IMG/VR virus record: IMGVR_UViG_3300035682_001501 | Coordinates: 1 to 36,392 of that record | Length of the DNA: 36,392 nucleotides | Source: a virus | Strand: one strand, 5' to 3' | Shown here: positions 1 to 7,308 of the stretch, piece by piece | Numbering within the stretch: the first letter of the stretch is position 1 | How the letters are laid out: the number at the start of each line of letters is the position of its first letter | The notes under the pieces: generated by a model | What the model saw: the letters and a program-made list of their open reading frames with translations, nothing else | Told to the model about the DNA's origin: nothing | Databases searched by the model: none | Program-made: the position numbers and the translations under genes

Positions 1-2
1 CT

Positions 3-362
3 CATGAGACTCTGGCAGATGCTCTCATGAAGCCCACGAGAATCTACACCAAGACAGTGCTCCCCTTGGTGAAACAGGATCTCATCAAGGGTGTGGCACA
101 CATCACAGGTGGCGGCATATACAACAACGTGATGAGAATCATACCTGACAATCTTGATGCACGCATGGCTGTGAAAATTCCAGCACCTTTTTATTGGATT
201 CAACGTCAGGGCAACATCAGCACTGATGAATTATATGAGGTGTTCAACTGTGGCGTGGGGCTGGTGCTGGTGGTGGATCCCCTAGATGTGGCTTCTGTGA
301 AAGATCAGCTGATTGCCCAGGGCGAAACTGTGATACACCTGGGAGAGGTGGTGACAAAATGA
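3..362 (+). CDS. purM: Phosphoribosylformylglycinamidine cyclo-ligase (AIR synthase), C-terminal part
   Basis: This is the C-terminal part of AIR synthase, the purine-pathway enzyme that closes the imidazole ring of AIR using ATP. The reading frame is open from base 3, so the gene begins before the window; the internal ATG at 27 is not the start. Family signatures are visible: LMKPTRIYTKTVL, the glycine-rich AHITGGGIYNN and FNCGVGL, all close to the E. coli PurM C-terminal domain. The stop overlaps the pyrG start by four bases (ATGA), so the genes are probably translationally coupled. purM and purN are known auxiliary metabolic genes of T4-like cyanophages, which fits a phage enlarging the purine pool for genome replication. 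Identity is sure; only the extent upstream is unknown. Confidence 0.95.
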   Translation, partial: HETLADALMKPTRIYTKTVLPLVKQDLIKGVAHITGGGIYNNVMRIIPDNLDARMAVKIPAPFYWIQRQGNISTDELYEVFNCGVGLVLVVDPLDVASVKDQLIAQGETVIHLGEVVTK

Positions 363-1960
363 CCAGATTTATTTTTATCACAGGTGGAGTGGTGAGCAGC
401 CTGGGCAAAGGCATTGTGGCAGCCAGCATGGGCGCACTGTTGCAGGCACATGGTTATCAGGTGAGAATCAGAAAGATGGATCCCTATCTCAACGTGGATC
501 CTGGCACCATGAGCCCTCTACAACATGGAGAAGTGTTTGTCACCGAAGATGGTGCAGAAACTGACCTGGATCTAGGCCACTATGAGAGATTCACAGGTGT
601 AAATGCCACCCAGGATGATGCCATCACAGCAGGCAGCATTTATCAGACTGTGATTGCCCAAGAACGTGCAGGTGACTACCTGGGTGCCACAGTGCAGGTG
701 ATTCCGCACATAACAGATGAGATCAAACATCGTATTCAGCACAACACACAAGATGAAGATTTTGTGATTGTGGAAACAGGTGGCACAGTGGGCGACATTG
801 AAAGCCTGCCCTTTTTGGAAGCCATGAGGCAGTTGTACATGGAGCGCGGTGCACGAGAGATAATGTTTGTGCATGTGACCCTGTTGCCCTGGATTGATGC
901 AGCTCAGGAGCTCAAAACCAAGCCCACTCAACACAGTGTGAGGGAATTGTTGGGGCTGGGCATCAGTCCACACATGCTGGTGTGCAGAACAGAACGGGAT
1001 CTGGACATCAGCATCAAAAACAAGATCAGCTTGTTTTGTAATGTGCCCTCACACATGATCATCACTGCCCCCAATGTTGAGAACATCAACACCGTGCCCT
1101 TGAGATATCATGTGGAGGGCATGGATGAGGCTGTGCTCAGGCATTTTGGCATTGATTATTTGCCACCCAACCTCAATCGCTGGTACAACATACAACAAGA
1201 TTGGTTGAGATGTCAGCAAACTCAGTGCAAAGTCAAGATAGGCATTGTGGGCAAATATGTCAGCTTGCCGGACAGTTACAAAAGCCTAACACAAGCATTA
1301 CACCATGCTGCGCTGAAAAATCATCAACAGTTGGAGATTGCATGGATCAACAGTGACCAGGATGCTGATCCTCTACAGCAGCAATTGAATGAATGTGATG
1401 GTGTGCTGGTGCCTGGTGGATTTGGTGCCAGAGGCATACCAGGCAAATTACAGGCCATCAGATATGCCAGAGAACACCAGGTGCCTTTCCTGGGCATCTG
1501 TTTGGGCATGCAATTGGCTGTGATAGATGTGATTCGCAGTGCAGGTTGCATGAGTGCAGGCAGCACTGAATTTGGTGCATGCGAACCAGCTGTGGTGGAC
1601 ATTTTGCCCAACGCTGGTGACAGCATGGGCGCAACCATGAGGCTGGGCAACAGAACAGCGCAACTGATAGACAACAGTCTCATCAGCAAAATATATCATG
1701 GCAATGAGATACAAGAGAGACACAGGCACAGATATGAGGTGATAGTCACTCCCAGAATCCGCAGCATGTTGGAAAAACAAAAATGTGAAATCTCTGCTGT
1801 AAGCACACAAGAACAATTGCCAGAGGTGATTGAACATCAACAACATCCCTGGTTTGTGGGTGTGCAGTTCCATCCTGAATACAAAAGCAGATGCTGGCAA
1901 CCACATCCTGTGTTTGTGAGTTTCCTGGCTGCCTGCATGAACCCTGAGAACCAACCATGA
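359..1960 (+). CDS. pyrG: CTP synthase
   Basis: CTP synthase makes CTP from UTP with ATP and glutamine. At 533 aa it is close to the usual ~545. The N-terminal synthase domain starts with the P-loop region GGVVSSLGKGIVAASMG (residues 9-25), followed by the conserved MDPYLNVDPGTMSP and GGTVGDIESLPF. The C-terminal class I glutamine amidotransferase domain has the oxyanion glycines PGGFGARG, the nucleophile Cys381 in FLGICLGMQLAV and the His505/Glu507 pair in FHPEY, so both half-reactions look intact. It overlaps purM upstream and purN downstream by ATGA. pyrG is an unusual phage auxiliary gene; together with purM and purN it suggests the phage supports both purine and CTP supply. Confidence 0.97.
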   Translation: MTRFIFITGGVVSSLGKGIVAASMGALLQAHGYQVRIRKMDPYLNVDPGTMSPLQHGEVFVTEDGAETDLDLGHYERFTGVNATQDDAITAGSIYQTVIAQERAGDYLGATVQVIPHITDEIKHRIQHNTQDEDFVIVETGGTVGDIESLPFLEAMRQLYMERGAREIMFVHVTLLPWIDAAQELKTKPTQHSVRELLGLGISPHMLVCRTERDLDISIKNKISLFCNVPSHMIITAPNVENINTVPLRYHVEGMDEAVLRHFGIDYLPPNLNRWYNIQQDWLRCQQTQCKVKIGIVGKYVSLPDSYKSLTQALHHAALKNHQQLEIAWINSDQDADPLQQQLNECDGVLVPGGFGARGIPGKLQAIRYAREHQVPFLGICLGMQLAVIDVIRSAGCMSAGSTEFGACEPAVVDILPNAGDSMGATMRLGNRTAQLIDNSLISKIYHGNEIQERHRHRYEVIVTPRIRSMLEKQKCEISAVSTQEQLPEVIEHQQHPWFVGVQFHPEYKSRCWQPHPVFVSFLAACMNPENQP

Positions 1961-2538
1961 ACAAAACACGCACAGCAATTTTTATCAGTGGCAGAGGCAG
2001 CAACATGCAAGCACTGCTACAAGCTGAACAGGATAGTAGCTATCCCACCCAAACAGTTGTGGTGATCAGCAACTGTGCAGATGCTGCTGGTTTGAAAATA
2101 GCTGAGAATCTCAACATTCCAGTGTTGGTTTTTGATGACAAGAACTACAAGGGCCGTAGACATATACAGGAACAGCACATTCACAAGGCATTGCTCATGC
2201 ACCAGGTGGAATTTGTGGTGCTGGCAGGATACATGAGAATCCTCACAGCAGATTTTGTAAATCAGTGGCAAAACAGGATCATCAACATACACCCTAGCTT
2301 GTTGCCCCTGTATCCTGGATTGCACACACATGAGAGAGCACTGGCGGCAGGCGATCAGGAACATGGATGCACCATACACTGGGTCACAGCAGAGCTGGAT
2401 GCTGGTGAGATCCTAGCACAGGCAAGAGTTCCCATTTGGGAACATGATACACCCAACACCCTTGCAGCAAGAGTTTTGGAGCAAGAACATCCACTGTTGG
2501 TGGACACAGTGCGCAAACTTTGTAAAAAAACTGGTTGA
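1957..2538 (+). CDS. purN: Phosphoribosylglycinamide formyltransferase (GAR transformylase)
   Basis: PurN transfers a formyl group from 10-formyl-THF to GAR in purine synthesis. At 193 aa it is slightly shorter than E. coli PurN (212). Motifs visible are the phosphate-binding FISGRGSNMQALL near residue 10, the catalytic NIHPSLLP (Asn and His) and the AELDAGEI region carrying the catalytic Asp. It starts inside the pyrG stop (ATGA) and closes the purM-pyrG-purN cluster. Its stop codon lies inside the -35 hexamer of the next promoter, an arrangement repeated elsewhere in this window. Confidence 0.96.
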   Translation: MNKTRTAIFISGRGSNMQALLQAEQDSSYPTQTVVVISNCADAAGLKIAENLNIPVLVFDDKNYKGRRHIQEQHIHKALLMHQVEFVVLAGYMRILTADFVNQWQNRIINIHPSLLPLYPGLHTHERALAAGDQEHGCTIHWVTAELDAGEILAQARVPIWEHDTPNTLAARVLEQEHPLLVDTVRKLCKKTG

Positions 2539-2562
2539 CAAACTGGGATCTAATGCTATTAT
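2535..2562 (+). promoter_or_regulatory. Early-type sigma70-like promoter
   Basis: TTGACA, 16-nt spacer, TATTAT with an extended -10 (TGC directly before it). The same 28-bp module, nearly identical over its length, recurs at 2766-2793. The -35 overlaps the purN stop codon. It serves the small gene at 2592. Confidence 0.8.
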
Positions 2563-2591
2563 GACTCAACATAACAGCGGAGAAGCATGCT

Positions 2592-2756
2592 GTGACCAAG
2601 GGTGAATATTTTTACCAGATTGAGTTCCTGGACGGTGGTGGAACCGTGCGCCGTGAATGTGTCACCAAAGCAGTGGCCCAAGCCATCTACAAGAGCATGT
2701 GTGTAGAGATGATCCTTTTTGGAGTGTCCAAGGTTACCTGGGGCAAAATGGATTGA
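2592..2756 (+). CDS. Small protein of unknown function, 54 aa
   Basis: A short GTG-started reading frame lies between two near-identical promoters. It encodes a mixed-charge protein beginning VTKGEYFYQIEFLDGG and ending SKVTWGKMD. A GGAG lies about 9 nt before the GTG. The codon pattern resembles the flanking genes, and promoter placement supports a real gene. I do not recognise the family. The alternating strand-like pattern suggests a small beta-rich fold, but that is only an impression. Confidence 0.6.
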   Translation: MTKGEYFYQIEFLDGGGTVRRECVTKAVAQAIYKSMCVEMILFGVSKVTWGKMD

Positions 2757-2765
2757 AAAAACTGG

Positions 2766-2793
2766 TTGACAAACTGGGATCTTATGCTATCAT
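2766..2793 (+). promoter_or_regulatory. Early-type sigma70-like promoter
   Basis: TTGACA, 16-nt spacer, extended -10 TGC-TATCAT. It is a second copy of the module at 2535-2562, differing at only a few bases, and drives the gene at 2821. Confidence 0.8.
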
Positions 2794-2820
2794 GAGCATA
2801 TGAACAAGAGGACAGATTAA

Positions 2821-3567
2821 ATGGGAACTCGCAGCCGCATTGGTATTCGCAACGCTGATGACAGCGTGGACAGCATTTATGTGCACATGGACGGCAGTCC
2901 GGAATATAATGGCCGTATCTTGCTGGAGAATTACCAGGATGAGGCCAAGATCCGTACAATGATTACATTGGGCAATCTCTCCAGCATTGGCGCTGAAATT
3001 GGTGAGCGTCATCCTTATCCTTTTGACAAACTGGATTCCCCAGGGAGCTATACGGCCTACGAACGCACATATGGACACATGTGCCTGGCTTATGGTCGAG
3101 ACCGTGGTGAAGATGACATGGACGCCATACACAGCCAGAGTGTTGAAGACTTCCTGTCCATTCAATGTGGTGTAGAATACTATTATATCTGGCATTATGG
3201 TCGCTGGATGGTGCAGGCCACCTGGGGTGATGATGCTGGCAAGTGGCAGCTGGTGCATGAACTGCTGGGTGTGGATCTCCATGGCAAGTCACTTGCGCTA
3301 GTGATCAAGCCTGTGAACAAGGCTGGCAGCCACCGCACTGGTACACTGAATGACATCAAGGCTGCCGAAATCACCCGTATCCTGGGATTCAAGAGCAATA
3401 TCCAGGATGATCCTGATAAGGTCAAGTATAGCTGGGGCTTTGAGGTTGATGGCAAGCTGTGCGGCATCTGGGACTACAAGGGCAGCGTCCGCTTGGGGCA
3501 ATTCAGCACGTATGGGGATCATGAGGCACTTGCCAAGATTTTTGGTGACCTCTACCAGCCTGGCTGA
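2821..3567 (+). CDS. Conserved phage-type protein of unknown function, 248 aa
   Basis: The N-terminus (GTRSRIGIRNADDSVDSIYV, then DGSPEYNGRILLENY) resembles a family of small uncharacterised phage proteins with the theme GTRS.IG..N.DG. A second part from about residue 180 (ITRILGFKSN, then SWGFEVDGKLCGIWDYKG) looks like a separate small domain. GAGGA lies 9-13 nt before the ATG, and the gene has its own early-type promoter, so it is likely expressed early. There is no catalytic motif I can name and no membrane segment. Confidence 0.75.
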   Translation: MGTRSRIGIRNADDSVDSIYVHMDGSPEYNGRILLENYQDEAKIRTMITLGNLSSIGAEIGERHPYPFDKLDSPGSYTAYERTYGHMCLAYGRDRGEDDMDAIHSQSVEDFLSIQCGVEYYYIWHYGRWMVQATWGDDAGKWQLVHELLGVDLHGKSLALVIKPVNKAGSHRTGTLNDIKAAEITRILGFKSNIQDDPDKVKYSWGFEVDGKLCGIWDYKGSVRLGQFSTYGDHEALAKIFGDLYQPG

Positions 3568-3579
3568 TCTGTAGCTAGA

Positions 3580-3780
3580 TTGGCACGTCAAAAGATCATA
3601 CAACTATGCAGGTATTATGACGCACACGTCACCATCTGTGTGTTGGGCACACCCTGGCAGGAATGTATTGCTCGCAACGCCAAGAGATCAACACCTGTAC
3701 CCCAGAGTGTGATGGTAGCCATGCTTGACAAATGGGAAGTGCTCAGTTATAGTGAGGCACATAGTATTGAATGGCATTGA
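3580..3780 (+). pseudogene. C-terminal fragment of a P-loop polynucleotide-kinase-like protein
   Basis: A 66-residue frame starts right after the previous stop, in the same frame, with only TTG as a possible start. The sequence (ICVLGTPWQECIARNAKR, then VPQSVMVAMLDKWEVLSYSEAH) matches the lid and C-terminal part of phage predicted kinases of the PNK/AAA_33 type, which normally follow a Walker A domain. No Walker A or N-terminal half is present upstream. It is most likely a remnant of a truncated kinase gene. An intact P-loop kinase sits at 15850-16500. It could also be a small accessory protein kept after truncation. The stop overlaps a TTGACA. Confidence 0.5.
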
Positions 3781-3820
3781 CAAGCCAACAGGGAATAAGA
3801 CATTGTTTAGAATCGTTAAA

Positions 3821-3841
3821 GGAAATCTCTAAGAGATTTCC
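3821..3841. terminator. Hairpin with 10-bp arms
   Basis: GGAAATCTCT and AGAGATTTCC form a perfect inverted repeat around a single base. It lies in the 105-nt gap between 3780 and 3886. No clear T-run follows, so it may be a processing or transcription-attenuation site instead of a strong terminator. Confidence 0.45.
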
Positions 3842-3885
3842 CTAGAAATTGTAACATTCACAGACAGGGGTGGTGGTGACACAGC

Positions 3886-4146
3886 ATGGGTAGTCAACCT
3901 AGTTGGGATTATGACTATGCTCTTGAAGGACCCTTCAAGGGCAAAACATATGCTGCCAGTCATCTCAACAACACCCTGAGATTGGCAAGAGTTGCCCAGA
4001 ATACCGGAAGTTGGCCACCTATGCCTACCAACTCAGGGTGGTTGGATTCTCACAGAGAACAGCGAGGCCAGGCCCGAATGCCACCCCTCAAGGACACAGT
4101 GTTGTTTGGGGTCAAATATAGAACCCACCTGAAAGAAAATGCCTGA
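3886..4146 (+). CDS. Hypothetical protein, 86 aa
   Basis: A soluble, basic small protein beginning GSQPSWDYDYALEGPFKGK. No recognised domain. The stop overlaps the next ATG by one base, which supports a real coupled gene. The upstream sequence has only a weak G-rich ribosome-binding region. Confidence 0.55.
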   Translation: MGSQPSWDYDYALEGPFKGKTYAASHLNNTLRLARVAQNTGSWPPMPTNSGWLDSHREQRGQARMPPLKDTVLFGVKYRTHLKENA

Positions 4147-4502
4147 TGATCAATTTCCGTTTACAACTTTCCAACCCCTGGTTCAAACCCAATGAAGATT
4201 TTGAGAACAAGGATTATGCCTTTATTGACCGCCAGGTGAGTAAGAACAAAAGCTTTGAGCTTCAGATCAGCAAATTTGAGTCTAGTGATATTTTTGAGGT
4301 GGCATTGGATCTCAGATGGTGGGGTAGTGATCATCAAGGCCCCCGACTGGAAATCAACGTGTTGGGCTATATGTTCATGATGCAGCTCTACGATTGCCGG
4401 CATTGGAACTATGATGTCAACAGATGGTTCTCTGATGAGGACGCTGATCAAGAAGCTAAGGAGTGGCGAGAACAACAACTAGCTGAAAAGACCATACCAT
4501 GA
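4146..4502 (+). CDS. Hypothetical phage protein, 118 aa
   Basis: The protein begins INFRLQLSNPWFKPN and has a hydrophobic central stretch (LEINVLGYMFMMQLYDCRHWNY) with a charged, helix-forming C-terminus. I recall similar short phage proteins starting with a strand-rich R-L.NPW motif, but no function is known to me. It is coupled to both neighbours (1-base and ATGA overlaps). Confidence 0.65.
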   Translation: MINFRLQLSNPWFKPNEDFENKDYAFIDRQVSKNKSFELQISKFESSDIFEVALDLRWWGSDHQGPRLEINVLGYMFMMQLYDCRHWNYDVNRWFSDEDADQEAKEWREQQLAEKTIP

Positions 4503-4903
4503 AGGTGGGAGTCACAGGGGCGCGCAGTGGCATGACTGACCATCAAACTCAACTGGTGTGGGATTTTTTGACCACACCAGGCATAACAGAGCTACACCAT
4601 GGTGATTGTAGGGGTGTGGATGTAGAGGTGGCAGCACTGGCCCTCAGTCTGGGCATTGAGATTGTATGTCATCCTCCTGTGAAAGATGAACTGAGAGGTT
4701 GGTTTGATAGTGACCAGACCAGAGAACCCTTGAAATATTTTGCCAGGAACAGGAACATTGTGGACGAAACTGATTTCCTGTTGGTTGTGCCATTTCAAAT
4801 GTCTCCTCAAAAACATGGTGGAACGTGGTACACCTATGATTATGCTCGCAAAAAGAACAAGCCCCATCTGGTTGTGTATCCACTGGTAGAAAGAACCAGC
4901 TAA
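4499..4903 (+). CDS. SLOG/Rossmann-fold nucleotide-binding protein
   Basis: 134 aa. The N-terminus MKVGVTGARSGMT, the HHGDCRGVDVEVAALALSLG stretch and the late NIVDETDFLLVVP followed by GGTWYTYDYARKKNKP are typical of the SLOG (DprA/LOG-like) superfamily, small Rossmann-fold proteins that bind nucleotides or nucleotide-derived signals and are common in phages. The glycine-rich GGTWYT region corresponds to the phosphate-binding loop. The exact ligand cannot be told from sequence. It overlaps the previous gene by ATGA and is followed by a hairpin facing a convergent gene. Confidence 0.8.
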   Translation: MKVGVTGARSGMTDHQTQLVWDFLTTPGITELHHGDCRGVDVEVAALALSLGIEIVCHPPVKDELRGWFDSDQTREPLKYFARNRNIVDETDFLLVVPFQMSPQKHGGTWYTYDYARKKNKPHLVVYPLVERTS

Positions 4904-4995
4904 TATGGAAAGTCATGTGCGTATTATAGTGAACTACCGCGCAACAAGCTGGCGCGGATTCCGCGTGAAGGCTAAATGCTCACATGCACAAAAAC

Positions 4996-5030
4996 AATCA
5001 GGGTGTATGATTATTTCATACACCCTGATT
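4996..5030. terminator. Bidirectional terminator hairpin
   Basis: A perfect 14-bp inverted repeat (AATCAGGGTGTATG and its complement) with a 7-nt AT-rich loop lies between the SLOG gene (+) and the convergent small gene (-). Confidence 0.7.
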
Positions 5031-5034
5031 GGGG

Positions 5035-5211
5035 TCACTTGGATGTCTTTTTGCTGGTGTTGGATTCAAAAACATCATGTAGTGGATGCAGTTTCCAAGC
5101 CTCCAGTGCAAATTCCTGTGTGGCCTTGACTGTTTGTGCAGCAGCCTCCATGTTGACACGGTTGATTGCTGTAACATAATCAGTCATGTTTTGATAAAAC
5201 TGTTGATTCAT
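5035..5211 (-). CDS. Small helical protein, 58 aa
   Basis: The start at 5211 is chosen because an AAGGAGGT lies 7 nt before the ATG, a near-perfect Shine-Dalgarno; the longer open frame to 5385 has no support. The product (MNQQFYQNMTDYVTAINRVN, rich in Ala and Gln) is almost certainly a single amphipathic helix and loosely resembles the N-terminal part of phasin-like proteins. That likeness is compositional only. A late-type TAAATA box lies upstream at 5241-5246. Confidence 0.7.
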   Translation of the reverse strand: MNQQFYQNMTDYVTAINRVNMEAAAQTVKATQEFALEAWKLHPLHDVFESNTSKKTSK

Positions 5212-5240
5212 TGAGTACCTCCTTGTTGAATGTGTGTGAG

Positions 5241-5246
5241 TATTTA
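5241..5246 (-). promoter_or_regulatory. Late-type TAAATA box
   Basis: On the minus strand CATAAATA precedes the 58-aa gene. By the T4 late-promoter spacing (last A at -6) transcription would start near 5235, giving a 24-nt leader that carries the AAGGAGGT. Confidence 0.55.
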
Positions 5247-5260
5247 TGCTGCACCGCAAC

Positions 5261-5428
5261 ATGAATGTCAAATGGAGAGCGGAAATGTTGAACCTGGATG
5301 ATGTTAGGGTCATGTGCAGCCTGATTACAAAAAGCAAACATAGAGTGAACCAAGATTGGATGTGGGGCAGCCCCAGGTACAACACCCTGGTTTACAAGGT
5401 TCCTGGCTGGGATATCACCTACACCTGA
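5261..5428 (+). CDS. Possible small protein, 55 aa
   Basis: The open frame from ATG 5261 (MNVKWRAEMLNLDDVRVMCS) runs on the strand opposite to, and divergent from, the 58-aa gene. It has no clear ribosome-binding site. Composition is protein-like and no alternative gene occupies the region. No family recognised. Confidence 0.35.
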   Translation: MNVKWRAEMLNLDDVRVMCSLITKSKHRVNQDWMWGSPRYNTLVYKVPGWDITYT

Positions 5429-5463
5429 GAACGTATCAGCACTGATCCAGAGAAAAAACACAA

Positions 5464-5697
5464 ATGTTTGGCAAGGTATTCAGGTATGGGGTTACCTATG
5501 ATAGTCGTCAACTGTCTCACAATGATTATTTCCTAGAGTTGAGAGAAATCATTCATTGGAACACGCCTAATCTTAATTGGCAAGCTCAGGATGCTAATTG
5601 GGGCAAGATATCCTTGATGGAATGGGATTATGTGGGGGATATTGAGCAATTGTTGGATGCTATTGTTTATTGGAAATTGCAGGAAAGCCTTGACTAA
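5464..5697 (+). CDS. Hypothetical protein, 77 aa
   Basis: The product starts MFGKVFRYGVTYDSRQ and ends with an amphipathic helix (DIEQLLDAIVYWKLQESLD). Codon use is more AT-rich than the flanking metabolic genes. Only a weak GAGA-type ribosome-binding sequence precedes it. Function unknown. Confidence 0.5.
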   Translation: MFGKVFRYGVTYDSRQLSHNDYFLELREIIHWNTPNLNWQAQDANWGKISLMEWDYVGDIEQLLDAIVYWKLQESLD

Positions 5698-5811
5698 CAG
5701 GATGATTGATGGGTATAGTTGTAAATATTGCCAGTGGACTATGACTGTAATCAACCCACTCTAAAAATTCTGCACAGTCATCAAACTCGCTCATACAACA
5801 GGGGACAAGAG

Positions 5812-6294
5812 ATGGCGAAATGGATTAGCACAAAAACTTATAGACAAATTGGACCAGTAGCGTATCGTCAATGGCGGGCAGATAGCCTCTGTCGTTTTAT
5901 ACATGGTTATTCCCTCAGCTTTCATTTGGAATTTGAATGCGATACATTGGATGCACGTAACTGGTGCATGGATTTTGGTGGACTTCGCCCTTTGAAGGAC
6001 AAACTCGAGGAATGGTTCGATCATACTCTCTTATTGGCTTTTGATGATCCTCACTACGAAGACATGAAAAAGCTAGGAGAATTAGGGCTAGCCAAAATTA
6101 CAGAAGTTGAGCGCACTGGTTGTGAGGGGATTGCTGATTTCCTATACAAATATATAAATGGAGTGTTCTTGCCTCAATATGGTGCAGCAGAAGCCGAAAG
6201 AATTTGGTGCAGCATGGTTCAAGTTCGCGAGACTGATGCAAATATGGCTATGAGAGTAGGCCATAGAGAGGATAACGAGGATTTATTCTCATAA
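5812..6294 (+). CDS. QueD-like 6-pyruvoyl-tetrahydropterin/6-carboxytetrahydropterin synthase homologue, with replaced 3' end
   Basis: 160 aa; the start at 5812 follows an AGGGGACA region, and the 28 residues upstream in frame look non-coding. The fold signature is clear: CRFIHGYSLSFHLEFECDT, then WCMDFGGLRPLKDKLEEWFDHT and the T-G-C-E-G-IADFL helix. Classical QueD/PTPS enzymes bind zinc with three His, two of them in HGH; here it is HGY and the N-terminal His is not obvious, so metal binding and catalysis may be altered. In phages QueD-type genes usually belong to 7-deazaguanine DNA modification or queuosine pathways, but no partner gene is in the window. The last ~25 residues are duplicated beyond the adjacent homing endonuclease (7057-7194), so the 3' end seems to have been replaced. 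Confidence 0.82.
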   Translation: MAKWISTKTYRQIGPVAYRQWRADSLCRFIHGYSLSFHLEFECDTLDARNWCMDFGGLRPLKDKLEEWFDHTLLLAFDDPHYEDMKKLGELGLAKITEVERTGCEGIADFLYKYINGVFLPQYGAAEAERIWCSMVQVRETDANMAMRVGHREDNEDLFS

Positions 6295-6297
6295 TTT

Positions 6298-6328
6298 GTT
6301 TAGGGGGTAGTAATACTACCCCCTAAAC
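6298..6328. terminator. Bidirectional terminator hairpin
   Basis: A perfect 15-bp inverted repeat around one base (GTTTAGGGGGTAGTA and its complement) lies between the convergent QueD-like gene and homing endonuclease 1. It starts only 4 nt after the QueD-like stop. Confidence 0.8.
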
Positions 6329-6330
6329 AA

Positions 6331-7032
6331 TCAGACACATGTTGGTTTTTTAGGGCATTTAGATCCATGCCATCTTTTATAGTTCCCTGCATTGAGTCCT
6401 GATTTACCACAATGTTCACAGACTTTATTAGTCTTATTGAGATCTTTTGATCTTAAAACATTGAATTCATATTGAGACTTTCGCTTGATAGACATCTTCT
6501 TACGTGTATCTTCGCCTACTGTAACTCCATATCTAGGATTGTTGGCTCCTTTAGAGTGCTGTGTTTTGATAAATGTTTCCTTACGCTTGGCGGTCGCACT
6601 CTCACTATGCATCATTTTAACGAACCTATCGTTCATAAGTTTATTGAATTCAGGATCTTCTTGTCTATGTCTTGCTCGACTAGCATGGCTTTTCTGCCAA
6701 GATTCTGGGTTATAGTTTTCTGTTACTATAGCTTTGTTATCTGTCTTGTTGAGCCAATCTTCTTTATAGGGTGCTCTTACTCTTTTTAGATATAATTGTT
6801 CAAACTCTCTACATTCTTTAGATGATTGAAACGTTCTGTGAATAACGATTATATCTGGAGCGCCAAAATCATTCCAATACTGTTTGACATATTTTGAAGA
6901 GGTTCGGTAGGTTCCTGATAGAATATTCTGTGGGTTAGCCTTCTTGCCATATTGGCAACCATAATATTTTAATTTGCTAGACTTCCACATAAGGAAGTAG
7001 GTGTAAGGCAGATTATCTGCGTAAATATTCAT
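6331..7032 (-). CDS. GIY-YIG-type homing endonuclease 1
   Basis: 233 aa, antisense to its neighbours. The N-terminus has the GIY-YIG pattern in a relaxed form: PYTYFLMW, then KYYGCQYGK, then YRTSSKYVKQYW, as in Seg-type phage enzymes. The middle has a NUMOD3-like stretch (GANNPRYGVTVGEDTRKKMS) and the C-terminus a CEHCGK...HGSKC Cys/His cluster, probably DNA-binding. The gene is AT-rich compared with the window. An AGAAGGAA lies 9 nt before its ATG, and a CTAAATA late-type box lies upstream on the minus strand at 7093-7099. It sits between the QueD-like gene and a leftover copy of that gene's 3' end, so this is probably an insertion that carried a replacement 3' end. Confidence 0.85.
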   Translation of the reverse strand: MNIYADNLPYTYFLMWKSSKLKYYGCQYGKKANPQNILSGTYRTSSKYVKQYWNDFGAPDIIVIHRTFQSSKECREFEQLYLKRVRAPYKEDWLNKTDNKAIVTENYNPESWQKSHASRARHRQEDPEFNKLMNDRFVKMMHSESATAKRKETFIKTQHSKGANNPRYGVTVGEDTRKKMSIKRKSQYEFNVLRSKDLNKTNKVCEHCGKSGLNAGNYKRWHGSKCPKKPTCV

Positions 7033-7056
7033 GCTGTTGGTTCCTTCTTACTAATA

Positions 7057-7194
7057 GAGTCCTTGGGTTTGGGAGAACCGCGAAGGACACCTTATTTAGC
7101 CTTCAGAGTGGAAGTGAGGGAAACTCAATCAAACATGGCTTTCCGTGAAGGGCATCGCGAATGGGATGAAAATTTATTCGAAGGCTGGGAATAA
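7057..7194 (+). pseudogene. Leftover original 3' end of the QueD-like gene
   Basis: This open stretch without its own start reads VEVRETQSNMAFREGHRE and ends DENLFEGWE-stop. The intact gene ends VQVRETDANMAMRVGHRE and NEDLFS-stop. The two match at most positions over ~25 residues although the DNA differs widely. Upstream it also reads ESLGLGEPRR, matching the expected helix before this strand. It is best explained as the native 3' end displaced when the homing endonuclease inserted. Confidence 0.8.
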
Positions 7195-7219
7195 ACTCTC
7201 AGCTGCGAACATGTGTTAG

Positions 7220-7274
7220 TTGACAGTGTCAACAGGATAAATCCTGTTGACATCACACAAATCACCAGTATCAT
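7220..7274 (+). promoter_or_regulatory. Early-type promoter with overlapping operator-like palindrome
   Basis: TTGACA (7247-7252), 16-nt spacer, TATCAT (7269-7274). The -35 is the right arm of a perfect 12-bp inverted repeat (TGTCAACAGGAT, 2 nt, ATCCTGTTGACA; 7227-7252), and another TTGACA lies at 7220. A palindrome covering the -35 is a plausible repressor site. It drives the deaminase gene at 7309. Confidence 0.7.
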
Positions 7275-7308
7275 GCTTGTATAAAAGCATTTCGGAGACA
7301 AAATCCAC

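Noticed and set aside
572-973. Antisense frames within pyrG, clpX, the AAA gene and the cyclase (up to 442 aa)
   Set aside because: They are shadows of strongly supported genes, with His/Cys-rich composition typical of reverse frames.
4905-5129. Open frame after the SLOG gene (74 aa, +)
   Set aside because: It runs through the terminator hairpin and antisense to the 58-aa gene that has a near-perfect Shine-Dalgarno; composition is not protein-like after residue 25.
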